Origin: Sorex araneus
Lineage: Eukaryota > Chordata > Mammalia > Eulipotyphla > Soricidae
Assembly: GCF_027595985.1 (NCBI RefSeq)
Contig: NC_073304.1
Span: 215,418,500 to 215,482,499, forward strand
DNA length: 64,000 bases
Direction: 5' to 3'
Both the position numbers and the translations under genes were made by a program. The notes under the pieces are model-generated. The model was not told where the DNA came from. It made no database searches and saw only the letters and a list, made by a program, of their open reading frames with translations. Below are positions 44,415 through 54,789 of the stretch, one piece after another (within the stretch, counting starts at the first letter, position 1; every line of letters starts with the position of its first letter).

Positions 44415-46615
44415 GGGCAAAGCAGGTTGCCCAGTTGCCAGGGTAGTGGACAGTGACCAGATCACTGGCACCAGCCCGCTAATGAAGTCCTCACTGGGCA
44501 GCTCAGCTTCTCAGGCAGCCCTTGCCAGCCTGGCTTCCTTTCCCCCACGCCCGGCTGTTCGGAGAGCCCTGGCTCCTCTGGCTTCAAGCTGCTGGGGGAC
44601 TGGGGGGCTGGCAGCAGCTGTGTATGCTCGGCTCCCTCCTGGGACCCCATCACAGCCTGTCGTCCCTCCACCTGGCAGACTGCCACAGAGGAAAGCATTT
44701 TTGTGGCACTGGGCAATCGGAGGCCTCCTGGGATGGCAGCGAGTTCCAAGAGCCTCTAGTGCTGGTCCTCAAAGAGGGCATCTGGTTCCACTGTCAACAC
44801 TCTCAACGGCTGCTGAACAGCTGGTCACCCTTCATCCCGCATCCCATCCAGAAACGGGAGGGAAGGCCACAGACGCTACCCTCCGTCACTCACGCGTGGC
44901 ACTGAAGGACCCCAGTGGCCCTCACCACCCGCTTCTCCCGGCAGTTCCCCTGCCAGCCCCATCTCTCACAAGGCGCCCCCTCCTCCCCCGCTCACAGCGC
45001 CTGCCTGGCATCGGGTAAGCACCCAGCAACGCGCAGTCCTTTCTTTAACACCTGCAAGAGGTGCGGGAGTGCAGGGGGACCAGCTTGAAGCGTCTCCCCT
45101 GGCCGGGCCGGGCCCTCACCCTGAGCATGCCCAGTGTTTGGGACCAGGTCATTCATTCTAGGTGGAGATTTGGAGGGTGTTGAGCTGCACCTCACCTCGA
45201 TCTGTCCCCCCACTAGGTTCCAGGAGGGCTCCTTCCCCACCCCCAACACCTGCACTCATTTGATTTCCCGATAATTGCCAAATGTCCCTTTGGTGCTAAC
45301 TCCCACCCCCACCCCACCCCCGCCTGGCTGGAAATGAGCAGCTCAGTGTTTGGGGGTCCTTAGGACCAAGCCTAGAGAAACTGCCAGGCCTGCTAGACGT
45401 CCACAGGGTGACAAGGCTGAGAAAAGCAGGGCTTGGCTGGGAAGGCCTCGGGGCATAAATGCCACAAATTCCTCAGGATTCACAAGCACCTTGGAGGTGG
45501 GCTTGCCAGCTGCTAAGTATCTCTGTGCTGTGAAGATGGTGTGTTCCAATGACCAAGCCCGTCCTTGCCAACTCGGAGCACTGCAGTACCGCGAGTCTCT
45601 GCGGCAAGCACGGCGGGGCCCTGCGCTGTCGCTCTGCGGCAGAGCCGACTCGGAGGCCCTGGAGCTCCAGATCGATGGAGCACAACCAAGTGTGTGGCTG
45701 GGTACTGCTTCAGAACAAGCGACACAGGCTTGCAGAAACCCGAGCAGAAGACACGGGCAGGGGGCAAAGGCACGGGGTGGAGCCGTACTGGTCCATCCCC
45801 TCCTCCTTCCTGTTTTGCACCAGGTGGGGCTGGTGCTATGTGGGGGCAGTGCCCGGGCAGAGATGGGGGGCAGTCAGGACAGAATGCTGTCTCAGCTGTG
45901 GTTTTTCTGCTCCTTCACTTGAGGGGAAACTTTGCTCAGACACAGTGACTCCCAGGAGCTTTGCAAGGGCCCCAAAATAAATAAACACAGCCTGAACCCG
46001 CTGCCGTCTCAAGACCAAGTCCGGAGGCACCTACGTTGTCTCGGCCCGCAGAGGCCAGCCCAGAGAGCCGTTGCTGGCCTCGGTGCCAGCCAGAGCCCTG
46101 CCTCCCAGGGGCCCTGAATTCAAGGCACCTGGAAGGGTTATTAGCAGGATTGGAACTCATCCCTCTGCTGGGACCGGATCATAATTACAGTAATTTTCTA
46201 ACAGAGCTCAGCAGTAGGACTGTTTAATCAGCATCGGACTCCCTTGTGCTCCCAGCCCTCATCACTCAAGGAGGAGTGGGATGGCTCTTAAAGAGACAGT
46301 GCCCGCCTTTCAGTGTTTTGAACAGATGTGGCCTAATTGGTAGAATATATCTAAGTCTTGTAGGTTAGAGCAAGCAGTTTGCATGGCCTCCAGAAAACCG
46401 CCGCCTAAGGTGCTCACTCTTCCCGGCCTTCTGCTGGAGGGTTGGGGGGGCTGCCGGAGGCCTGGCTTCCCTTCCCAACAAGACCACCAGAATAAAAGAC
46501 CACCTGGGGCTAGGGCGTGTAGGGAAAATTTGTACTATGGGCCTCTTTTAAATGCATGGTCTTAAGGGACAATGTTTGCCTAGATGTCAGGAAGAAGGAA
46601 CTGGGTTGGGTTGTT
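44415..46615. other. GC-rich unique intergenic block
   Basis: 2.2 kb without repeats. Several long overlapping open frames (44374-45018, 45350-45922, 45549-45980) reflect high G+C; none has a recognisable domain or splice structure. Confidence 0.4.
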
Positions 46616-46619
46616 TTGT

Positions 46620-46757
46620 TTTTTTTTTGGAAGGGGGGTCGGGGGGACGGGAGGGCCACCTGTACTCCGGGTTTGCAATCACAGATCACTCCTAGCAGGC
46701 TGGGGGACCAGAGATGGAACCTGGAGTTGGCCCTACCTACTATGCTTTCCAGCCCCA
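46620..46757 (-). mobile_element. Old SOR SINE
   Basis: T-run, GGGAGGGCCACCTGTACTCC, GCTTTCCAGCCCC. Confidence 0.65.
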
Positions 46758-47377
46758 AGCCTATACTCCTCATGAGGGGGGAACCGGTTTTCCTCCTCAA
46801 AAACTTATCTCTCTGTAAGACGTGAGGGCTGGCTGCTGAGCTGCTGAGGGTAAGCCAGAGGCACGCTTCGTTTATTGGAAACAGATCCTGAGGGAGAAGC
46901 TGGGGATGGTAGCAGACAAGAGAGAAGAGGTGGATGGTGGGGGGTGGGGTGGGAGGGGTTGATGAACCCCAGGAAAGAAGGTAGAGGGGCAAGGAGAATA
47001 GTAAGGGCACTGCTCCTGCGCTGTCCAGAGAAAGGAGGTTAAACTGTCCTCCCCAGGCGCCCTGCCCTCCGCAGAGCCGAGTTCCTGCTGGCAGGAGGCC
47101 CAGGGGAGGGTGCGGGAGGCTCCGGATCCCTGCCCGGGCTTGACTGAAGAAGTCGCTATCTCGCACCGCAGTGCTGCCTGCTTGGCGTGAGCTGCGTCTC
47201 GGCTGGCTGCTTGCACAGAAATCCGCAGATGCCGCCCAGCCCGAGAAGGCTGGTGCTGCCTCCAGGACGCAGTTTGGGAGTTGATCGGTCTCCATGCCTA
47301 CCTCTGACCCCACTTCAAGTGCTCCGGCCCGCTCTCCTCACCATCCCGAGGGCTTGTAGCAGATTCAGTGAGAGGGG

Positions 47378-47490
47378 GCTGGAGAAGTACCTGCCCTGCG
47401 CGTGTAAGGCCCTGGGATTGATCCCGCACAGGGTTCCCGGAGCATTGCTGGGTATGACCCGTTACTCCCCACCCACCCCCAAAAAAACAG
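47378..47490 (+). mobile_element. tRNA-derived SINE fragment, mixed features
   Basis: GGGGGCTGGAGAAGTACCTG, then GTAAGGCCCTGGGATTGATC as in the Ala-like family, and a SOR-like end (CATTGCTGGGTATGACCC). Confidence 0.5.
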
Positions 47491-47732
47491 AAGATTCAGT
47501 AAGAGCTGAGGTACGCAAGTAAAGAACAACACAGGACAAACGTAGATTGAGATGGTTGAAAGGTTATGCTCGATCCCAGCAAAGCTCCCAAAGAGGGTGG
47601 CAGGTGCCTAGGTCTTGGGACTGAGGGAAGATCTGCAAGGTATCATTTCCCCTTCAATAGTGGTCGGTCTGTTTTAGAGTTTTAAAAAATCTGTTGTTTG
47701 CTTTCAGGGGAGGGGGTACATGTGTAAAACCT

Positions 47733-47905
47733 TATAGAACAATAGTACAGTGAGTAGGGCATTTGCCTTGTACACGGCCAGTCCAGGTTCGGTCCCCTGC
47801 ATCCTATATGGTCCCCTGAGCATCTCCAGGAGAGATTCCTGAGTGCAGAGCCAGGAGTAACCCCTGAGCATCGCCAGGGGTGACCCCAAAACAAAAAAAA
47901 AGCAA
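47733..47905 (+). mobile_element. SOR SINE
   Basis: ATAGAACAATAGTACAGTGA to CCAGGGGTGACCCCAAAAC. Confidence 0.85.
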
Positions 47906-48029
47906 AACAAAAAACCAACCCCATGTTTTAAAGACTCCACCCAGCTCGGTTTCCTCAACGAGACAGTGACTGTCATACTCACCCTGTTCTCCTGTTTGGG
48001 TGCCAAAGTCAAATGAAATGATGCCCGTG

Positions 48030-48130
48030 AGAACTAGAGAGAAAGCTGAGCACATGCTCTGATCCCTGGCCCCTGAGCACTACGCCGGGAGTAGCTCCTA
48101 AGCACTTCTAGGTGTGGCACAAAAAACAAA
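48030..48130 (+). mobile_element. SOR SINE with central deletion
   Basis: GAGAACTAGAGAGAAAGCTG joins almost directly to the tail GGGAGTAGCTCCTAAGCAC. Confidence 0.6.
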
Positions 48131-48145
48131 GATGCCCATGAAACT

Positions 48146-48323
48146 TTTTTTTTTTTTTTGCTTTTTGGGTCATACCCGGCGATGCACAGGGGTTTCTCCT
48201 GGCTCTGCATTCAGGAATCACCCCTGGTGGTGCTCTGGAGACCATATGGGATGCTGGGAATCGAACCCAGGTCGGCCACGTGCAAGGCAGATGCCCTACC
48301 CGCTGTGTTATGGCTCCAGCCCC
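48146..48323 (-). mobile_element. SOR SINE
   Basis: T16, GGGTCATACCCGGCGATGCA to TATGGCTCCAGCCCC. A (CA)n tract follows at 48363-48411. Confidence 0.9.
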
Positions 48324-48362
48324 AGAAACATTTCATATAAGAAAAACCAACTCCCCCAACCC

Positions 48363-48413
<51 letters not shown>

Positions 48414-48557
48414 TCCTACAAAATAAAACCCATGTGCTTGGAAACACCCTAATTGTGACTTAGGTATGGACACAGCCACCAGAGACGAAGGTGACACAGA
48501 ACCCACCTGGCACCTAAACTCTAACCAAAAACCCTTTCATTGTGCAAAACCGCTCAG

Positions 48558-48717
48558 TGGGGCCGGAACAATAGTACAGCAGGTAGGGTGTTTGCCTTGC
48601 ATACAAACAAACCTGGATTCAATCCCCAGCATCCATTATGGTCCCCCCAAAAAACCCTGCAGGAGTGATCCCTGAGAGCAGAACCAGGAGCAAGCCCTGA
48701 CCACCCGATGTGGCCAC
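48558..48717 (+). mobile_element. SOR SINE
   Basis: GGGGCCGGAACAATAGTACA head; CACTCAGTGG-like flanks (CGCTCAGTGG / TACTCAGTGG). Confidence 0.85.
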
Positions 48718-48719
48718 CA

Positions 48720-49840
48720 GACTACTCAGTGGCTCCCCCCACAGAGAACAAGGCCTGCCACCCTTCACTGTGTCAGGACCTCGATGCGTGCAGAGTCAGA
48801 GCAAAGCGGGAGGGCCCGGGGCGCTGCCTGGGTGGAGCGTGAAGCCCAGCACTGCTGCCCTCCCGTAACCCCCGAGCCCGGTTGTCGCCTCTTCCTTCTC
48901 AGAACATCTCCCGTGGCCTCCACTCGGTCCTCTACAAGCTTGCGAGGGACGCCTTGGATGAACTGAGGTGCTGCTGTGGGCGCTGCTGTTCATGGGTCAT
49001 TAAAAGAGCCGGGAGTCAGAAAAATCACATCCGTGTCTGTGAATGGCTCCTGCTGTCCCAGCAGCCTACCCTGCTGGCAGAACTAGCTGCTGAGCACCAA
49101 CTCCAAGACGAAAAGACGGAACAGAAGAGGGCCGCGCGAGCTTGCTGTTTTTTGGCTGAGTAGGGAATTGACACAGACCACCTCCGGCTCCTGTCTGGAA
49201 GTTTCGAGATCAGAGAGCTTCAGGCACAGCTGGGTTCACAGCTGCACCATTTGGAGCATTGGACTCATTAATATTCATGAGTCGTCCCCACCAATCGGCA
49301 GTACGGATGCCATTAGCTTAGCATCTGTCGGGTTTTTGTGAGGGTTGTGTACGGAGGGTTTTTTTTCCCCTTTTAAATGAACTTCTTTTGACATTTTGGA
49401 TTTGCCTCTGTAGGTTTTCTCTCCTCGCCTTGCTCTGCTGCATCATATAAAGGAGAGGCCCAGGGGAGGCGGGCAGGAAAGAGGGATGAGTCCCAGCCAG
49501 GGCTTTACATCTGCCTGTTGACAAACTTTATTTCTCTTGCAGCACCTGGCACCTCAGACAGGAGGCGAGGAGGGAAGCAGCATCAGGTAAATTATACCTA
49601 ACAAGGTGCCTGCCCAGAGCTGCGAGAAGCGGGAAGCGCCGGGCCCGGGCTCTCCGGCAGGCAGTCCTTCCTCCGGTGCTGAACTTGAGCTTCACCCACA
49701 ATGCGGGCAACTGCAGTGCGCAGCTCTGCTCTGCGCCATTATTTCCACGCTGATAAATCCATGATTTATGAAAGGAACCACTGCCAGCCCTCACTCCCTC
49801 CTCGGCTACAGCTTGTTAGACACAAATTGCGACAACAGTC
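48720..49840. promoter_or_regulatory. Repeat-free block at the SNX11 3' end
   Basis: No SINE; GGACTCATTAATATTCATGA near 49259 and CAGGTAAATTATACCTAACA near 49582 look like slowly evolving AT motifs in GC-rich surroundings. Either distal 3' UTR of SNX11 or a conserved element. Confidence 0.35.
49527..49532 (-). terminator. Alternative distal SNX11 poly(A) signal
   Basis: AATAAA on the - strand, followed by GTTTGTC. It lies about 330 nt beyond the first candidate in sequence that is also free of SINEs. Which site is used cannot be told from sequence. Confidence 0.35.
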
Positions 49841-50954
49841 TTAAAGACTTGAATTTTATTTCAGGCCAAAGCCCCTCAACTCTGAACTAAATGCCACGGC
49901 AGTGCCGCCGCCTCAGCCACGAGGAGGAGCAGTCGGGGCGCCCACAGGCCGGCCGGGCGGGCCGGGGAGGCACGGGGGGTGCAAGGAGAATGCACGGGAA
50001 CCTCAGTGCAGAGCAATGCGGGGTGCCCGCAGCTCTCTGCTCCTTGGTGGAGAGGAATTACGGCAGCGGGAGGGCAGAACGCCTCATTGTCTGACGGAAG
50101 GCGGGCTGCTCCTTGTCACCATCCCCAGAGCCCTCTCTCCGGGCGGAAACAAAGCCCTTGCGCCCCACTGGCCTGAACAGTGGCCTCCCTGCAACCCGGC
50201 AGAGGGACCGGGATGGCTGAAGCCCTGCAGGCAGGAGCTGTTGCTAAGGAAGAAGAAAGAGGAGAAAGGAAAGGAGCCCCCCCCCGGCTAACCCTGCAGG
50301 AAAGACGGTCCCGACTTTGCTAGAGCTGCAGAAAGACAGCCTTCTCCCCAGTAACACCCTGGCACTGCCACCTCTGCTCGGATGGCCGGAAGCTGCTCTG
50401 CGGCTCTCAGGCCCCGACACAGCCCCACCCCAACGCTCTGCAGCATCACAGCGCCCACCCGTGCGGTGCAAGGGGGTGGGAGAGTAGCCACTCCCGGGTC
50501 CAGGCAAGGAGGGAGGCAAGAAGCCAACCCCCCAGGAACAAAACGCTGCGAGGGCTGCCGCCAAAGACCTCCTCAGGGATGCAAGTACAGAAGCATCGCA
50601 GCCCCGGGACAGCATTCAAAACAGCATCTAAAAATCTGCCCCGTCTGGGTCCCCACAACCAAGCTACCGAGGCCGTGTGCCTGGCCCCCCAACACACACC
50701 CAGGGACTCGGGTCCCAGGAAAACAGGCAGGGATTCCCTTACAAACCAACAGCGCCCAGAGCATACGCTCACCTGACACCCACAAGCACGGGCTGGGGAC
50801 TGTCACCGCCGACCTCTGTGCCACTGGCCCAGGCAGCGGCCCTTGTGAGCACCGAAGCAGCCCCTCCTGCCCCGCCCCTGCCTCGTGCCCGCTCCCACCT
50901 GAGCAAGTTGGCTTCCCAGCCCTCCTGCAGCCACCTCAGGACACAGCTAAGAGC
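49840..50954 (-). other. SNX11: SNX11 3' UTR (inferred)
   Basis: This stretch runs from the SNX11 stop to the first AATAAA on the - strand. It contains no SINE although both flanking regions do. Its upper part (about 49610-50560 on the + strand) is rich in G+C and CpG. The 3' limit is inferred from the poly(A) signal only. Confidence 0.5.
49855..49860 (-). terminator. SNX11 proximal poly(A) signal AATAAA
   Basis: TTTATT on the + strand reads AATAAA on the - strand and is followed downstream by a U/GU-containing stretch (CTGTTGTCGC, AATTTGTGTC). A second AATAAA at 49532-49527 (GAGAAATAAAGTTTGTC) could give a longer 3' UTR. Confidence 0.5.
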
Positions 50955-51240
50955 TCAGACCAAAGCTCCCTTTTCCAGAGCCTTCTCTAGCTGAGCGGGG
51001 TCTAAAGGCACAGCACGGCCCCCCACCACAGCCCTCCTCACGGGCTGAGGAGTCAGGGCTTCCTCCTCGGGTCTTGGGAAATGACGGCTCGACGGTGAGG
51101 AAGGGGACGTGAGCGGGGGGCTCTCCAAGGACGGTGCCTCAGAGTCAATGACAGGAGCCCAGACTTTGAAATCGTCCTTCTCTTCTCCTGGAGGCGGCGA
51201 GGGAGAGCCCCTCCTGCCTGACCGTGGAAGGAAGCAGCAA
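50955..51240 (-). CDS. SNX11: SNX11 last coding exon, disordered C-terminal tail
   Basis: The acceptor is TATTCTTTCCAG and the stop TGA is at 50957-50955. The exon encodes SCCFLPRSGRRGSPSPPP, an acidic and proline/serine-rich stretch, and VRRAVVGGRAVPLDPAQLEKALEKGALV. The tail is low-complexity and probably disordered, like human SNX11. The human protein, as I recall it, ends at LEK; here four residues (GALV) follow before the stop, a small C-terminal extension. Confidence 0.94.
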
Positions 51241-51362
51241 CTGGAAAGAATAGGAAAAGGGACAAAAAGGGCATGAGCAGAAAAAAACAAAATGATCAAA
51301 TCAACCAGTAAACAAATGGTGGCTGGTCTAGCAATACAAATTTTACCCGCCATAAGAAAAGA

Positions 51363-51555
51363 AGGGGCCAGAGAGGAAGCTCAATGGGCAGAGCACATGT
51401 TTTACACGGGGGAGGTCAAGTTCGGTTCCTGGTACCACTTGATCCCTAACCACTTCTGGGAGTAACCTCTTGAGCAAAGTGCTTGAAGTAATCCCCTAGC
51501 ACCACCAGGTAGAGCCCCAAATAACTCCCCCACAAAAAAAAAAAAAAAAAGAGAG
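51363..51555 (+). mobile_element. SOR SINE, diverged
   Basis: GGGGCCAGAGAGGAAGCTCA to a long A-run; about 120 bases upstream (gene sense) of the SNX11 last exon acceptor. Confidence 0.75.
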
Positions 51556-51613
51556 AGAGAAAGAAAAGAAGTTGTAGAACACACTTAAACATGCTAAGTA
51601 AAAGAAGCAAATC

Positions 51614-52210
51614 CCGTGGGCTGGAGTGATAGCACAGCGGGTAGGGCGTTTGCCTTGCACGTGGCCGACCTGGGTTCAAATCCCAGCATCCCTGGGGCCG
51701 GAGCGATAGCACAGCGGGTAGGGCGTTTGCCTTGCATGCGGCCGACCCAGGTTCGATCCCCGGCATCCCATATGGTCCCCCAAGCACTGCCAGGAGTAAT
51801 TCCTGAGTGCAGAGCCAGGAGTAACCCCTGAGCATCGCTGGGTGTGACCCAAAAAGCAAAAAAAAAAAAAAAAAAAACAAATCCCAGCATCCTATGGTCC
51901 CCTGAGCACCGCTAGGGGTGATTCCTGAGTGCATGAGCCAGGAGTGACCCCTGTGCATTGCTGGGTATGACCCAAAAAGCAAAAAAATAAAAATTAAGGG
52001 GCTGGAGTGATAGCACAGAGGGTAGGGCACTTGCCTTGCACGCGACCGACCCGGGTTCTAATCCCAGCATCCCATATGGTCCCCTGAGCACCGCCAGGGG
52101 TAATTCCTGAGTGCATGAGCCAGGAATGATCCCTGTGCATTGCCAGGTGTGACCCAAAAAGAAAAAATAAATAAATAAATAAAAATTAAAATTAAAATTA
52201 AAAAAAAAAA
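51614..52210 (+). mobile_element. Composite of three SOR SINEs
   Basis: The whole block is flanked by a perfect 15-base TAAAAGAAGCAAATC (51599-51613, 52211-52225). The first copy starts at about 51616, is interrupted at 51692 by a second, resumes at 51893, and a third (52000-52200) sits in its A-tail. Confidence 0.9.
51692..51877 (+). mobile_element. SOR SINE nested in a SOR SINE
   Basis: Flanked by CAAATCCCAGCATCC, 15 bases, at 51677-51691 and 51878-51892; near-consensus with an A19 tail, hence young. Confidence 0.95.
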
Positions 52211-52719
52211 TAAAAGAAGCAAATCTCATCTTGTATAGGACCTCACATGTGCGTAATGTCCAGGCATGACAATCCTTACATACAAAAAGTTTATGGTTCC
52301 CAAGGTCTAGGAATGAGGGAAATGGGAGTCACTGCTGATGGCACTAGCTTTCTTTTAGGGTGATGAAGATGTTCAAAAATTGACAACAGTAACAGTTTCA
52401 TACCTTTGTAAATAGATCATTGAATTGTAAAGAAAAAAATGTGATGGTATGTAATTTCTATCTCAATAAAGTCATTGTAGGAAGAGGAAGAGGATCAAGA
52501 ACAGAACAGACAGCTAAGAAAGCCTCTCTCTTTTTCCCTAGCTTCCCATCGATGCCCCTGCCACCAAGGTCTGGGTAAGCACACCCAGACACCCTGCGCT
52601 TGGGACGAGAGAATCATGTCCTCATCCGAAAAGCTCCCAAGACAGTGACACTAGTTCAGCATACCCGGCCATCCTCTTCCGTAATCTAGGTCCTAGAGTC
52701 TCAGAAAAGGGAGTTTTAG

Positions 52720-53048
52720 GCCCCAGGAGACAGTACAGGAGGTAAGGCGCTTTCTTTGCTTGCAGCCAACCCCAGTACAATCCTTGGTATCACATGTGGT
52801 CCCCTGAGCACCACCAGGGGTCACTACTGAGCACAGACCACCACCAAGTGTGGCCCAAATCCTTCCCCCATTAAAAAACAGAGAGAGTTGGGGCCGAGAG
52901 ATGGTATAGCAGGCAGGTGCTCACCTTGCTTTGATCCCCAAGATCCCATTTGATCCCTCGAGCACCACAAGGAGTAATTTCTGAGCAAAGAACCAGGAAC
53001 AAACCCTGGGTACTGCCAGGCCCCAAAACAAAAACAAACAAACAGAAA
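52720..53048 (+). mobile_element. Two SOR SINEs next to SNX11 exon 5
   Basis: 52720-52875 and 52890-53048, antisense to SNX11; the second's A-rich tail ends 22 nt from the exon 5 donor. Confidence 0.8.
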
Positions 53049-53070
53049 GAATGGAGAGAGCTTCTGTTAC

Positions 53071-53283
53071 CTGTTCGGCTGGTCCCCTCTGCCCAGCAGG
53101 GAGGAGCCCTGCCTCTCTTCCTGGACCCAGCCACAGTTTGACATGGCATAGTGGAGGATGGCATCAGAAACGGTCATGGGGCCTCGGCCCTGGACACAGG
53201 CTTCTATCTCTGGCACCGAGAGCTGGCTTTGCAGGAAGAGGTGCAACTGGCTATCAGACAGGAGGACCACACTCTGCAGGACA
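53071..53283 (-). CDS. SNX11: SNX11 coding exon 5, extended PX helices
   Basis: The acceptor is CATTTGTCCCAG and the donor AACAG|GTAACAG. The 213-nt exon encodes [20 protein letters not shown], then [15 protein letters not shown] and [20 protein letters not shown], ending RGDQPN. It covers the C-terminal helices that make the extended PX (PXe) domain typical of SNX10 and SNX11. The first base is T, so the codon spanning the exon 4/5 junction is AAT (Asn109), where I recall Lys in human. A diverged SINE tail ends about 25 nt beyond the splice donor. Confidence 0.95.
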
Positions 53284-53509
53284 CTGGGACAAATGACAGT
53301 CGTGCAATCAGAGTGTCACCCCAAGAAGTCATGATACCCCACCCCCATCTTCTGAAGGGCTTCTGGCTCGAGTGAGCAGAAGCATGGGGATGTAAGAAAG
53401 CCCCCTCCCACAAAATGTGCCAATCAACCTGTCAAGAGGGTCATCCCAGCCGGGACCTGCCCCTGTCCCCACCCCCGGGCAGCCAGTGTGAGCCCTCCCC
53501 ATCCCTCAC

Positions 53510-53605
53510 TTTTCGAGGAAGTGCTGTAGGCCTTGTCTTCGCTTCTCTATGAACTCATCCGAGCTGCCGAAGAAAGCCGACTTCCCAGGGAGCTCAGGTA
53601 CAGGC
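53510..53605 (-). CDS. SNX11: SNX11 coding exon 4, PX proline loop and helix
   Basis: This 96-nt exon (acceptor GTGACCCGCAG, donor GAAAA|GTGAGG) encodes PVPELPGKSAFFGSSDEF, then IEKRRQGLQHFLE. PELPGK is the proline-rich membrane-insertion loop of PX domains with Lys85, and EKRRQGLQHFL is the helix carrying the second conserved arginine (Arg99/Arg100). The intron upstream is 3.96 kb and holds several nested repeats; the intron downstream is 226 nt. Confidence 0.95.
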
Positions 53606-53794
53606 CTGCGGGTCACATAAAGGCATCACTCAGGTAAGTGGAACAGCCATGACAATCAACTCCCTGAAATGAGGCACAAATGAATACAACAGCTTTCAGT
53701 AAGGCTGGGGGGACTGAGGCGGGGGAGAGGGGAACCTTACATGGACTGGAAGTCTCATGTGCATACCAGTCCCGGGGCTGAATTGTTTATAAAC

Positions 53795-54185
53795 CTCATT
53801 TCATTTCATCTTCTCCAGAAGCCTATAACAAAGTAATTGGAGGGGGTCCCCATTTTAGTAATAAGGAAATAGAGGCCAGAGAGATAGTATAACAGGTGGG
53901 GCTTTTGCCTTGCACACGGTCAACACACGTTCAAGCCCCAGCACCTCAACTGATCCTCCGAGCCCACCAGGAATGATCCCTGAGCAGCACCAGGTGTGGC
54001 CCCCAAACCAAATAATAATAATAATAACAACAACAATAATAATAATAATGGTGATAATGATAATAATAACAGTAATAAAAAGAAATAGAATTAGAGGAGT
54101 TTTGTAATGTCCTAGTTCACACAGCCAGTAAGCAAGTGGATGACTTCCAAACCCCACGCAGCCATACTCCACTGTCTACAAACCC
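53795..54185 (-). mobile_element. MIR SINE split by a SOR copy
   Basis: CCATTTTAGTAATAAGGAAA...TAGAGG and, after the SOR, CTAGTTCACACAGCCAGTAA are halves of an antisense MIR. (G)AAATAGA occurs on both sides of the SOR. Confidence 0.7.
53872..54078 (+). mobile_element. SOR SINE with (AAT)n tail
   Basis: CCAGAGAGATAGTATAACAG to GTGTGGCCCCCAAACC, then (AAT)n/(AAC)n 54010-54078. Confidence 0.85.
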
Positions 54186-54220
54186 ACTCCATCAGTTTTA
54201 CATCAGAAAGAAAGGCCCTC

Positions 54221-54390
54221 TGGGTTGGAGCAATAGCACAGCGGGTAGGGCGTTTGCCTTGCATGCAGCCGACCCGGTCCGATTCCCAGCATCCCATATG
54301 GTCCCCTAAGCACCGCCAGGAGTGATTCCTGTGTGCAAAGCCAGGAGTAACCCCTGAGCATCACAGGGTGTGACCCAAAAAGAAAAAAAA
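54221..54390 (+). mobile_element. SOR SINE
   Basis: TGGGTTGGAGCAATAGCACA to GGGTGTGACCCAAAAAG; AAAGAAAGGCCCTC flanks it at 54207 and 54391. Confidence 0.93.
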
Positions 54391-54554
54391 AAAGAAAGGC
54401 CCTCGAAAGGCCCTCAAGCACTGAAACACAGAGATCACTGAGTCTATGTAAACTGGACTACCAACTCTGGTGTTTTCTAAAAGAAGCTGAGTCACAATCA
54501 GTCCTCCTCAAACAACCTTTGTCACTCTTATGCAGCACAGTGCTTTATAATCAA

Positions 54555-54574
<20 letters not shown>

Positions 54575-54585
<11 letters not shown>

Positions 54586-54757
54586 TTTTTTGCTTTTTGA
54601 GTCACACCTGGCGGCGATGCACAGGGGTTACTCCTGGCTCTGCACTCAGGAATTACCCCTGGCCGTGCTCAGGGGACCATATGGGATGCTGGGATTTGAA
54701 CCCAGGTCGGCCGCGTGCAAGGCAAACGCCCTACCCACTGTGCTATCACTCCAGCCC
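54575..54757 (-). mobile_element. SOR SINE in a (TC)n tract
   Basis: T15, GAGTCACACCTGGCGGCGAT to CTATCACTCCAGCCCC; CAATCTCTCTCTC on both sides. Confidence 0.9.
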
Positions 54758-54789
54758 CAATCTCTCTCTCGCTCTTGCTCTCTCTCTCT

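Noticed and set aside
44374-45018. 214-codon open frame in GC-rich DNA
   Set aside because: Begins inside a SINE tail, overlaps other open frames of similar length, no domain or splice evidence.
45350-45980. Three overlapping frames of 127-190 codons
   Set aside because: Overlapping frames on both strands are expected at this G+C content; no recognisable motif.
46510-47313. 267-codon frame on the - strand
   Set aside because: Covers a SINE and G-rich unique DNA; no homology recognised and no conserved start context or splice sites.
53283-53510. Possible frameshift at the SNX11 exon 4/5 junction
   Set aside because: Phases 2 and 1 combine properly; the only effect is AAT (Asn) in place of the recalled Lys.
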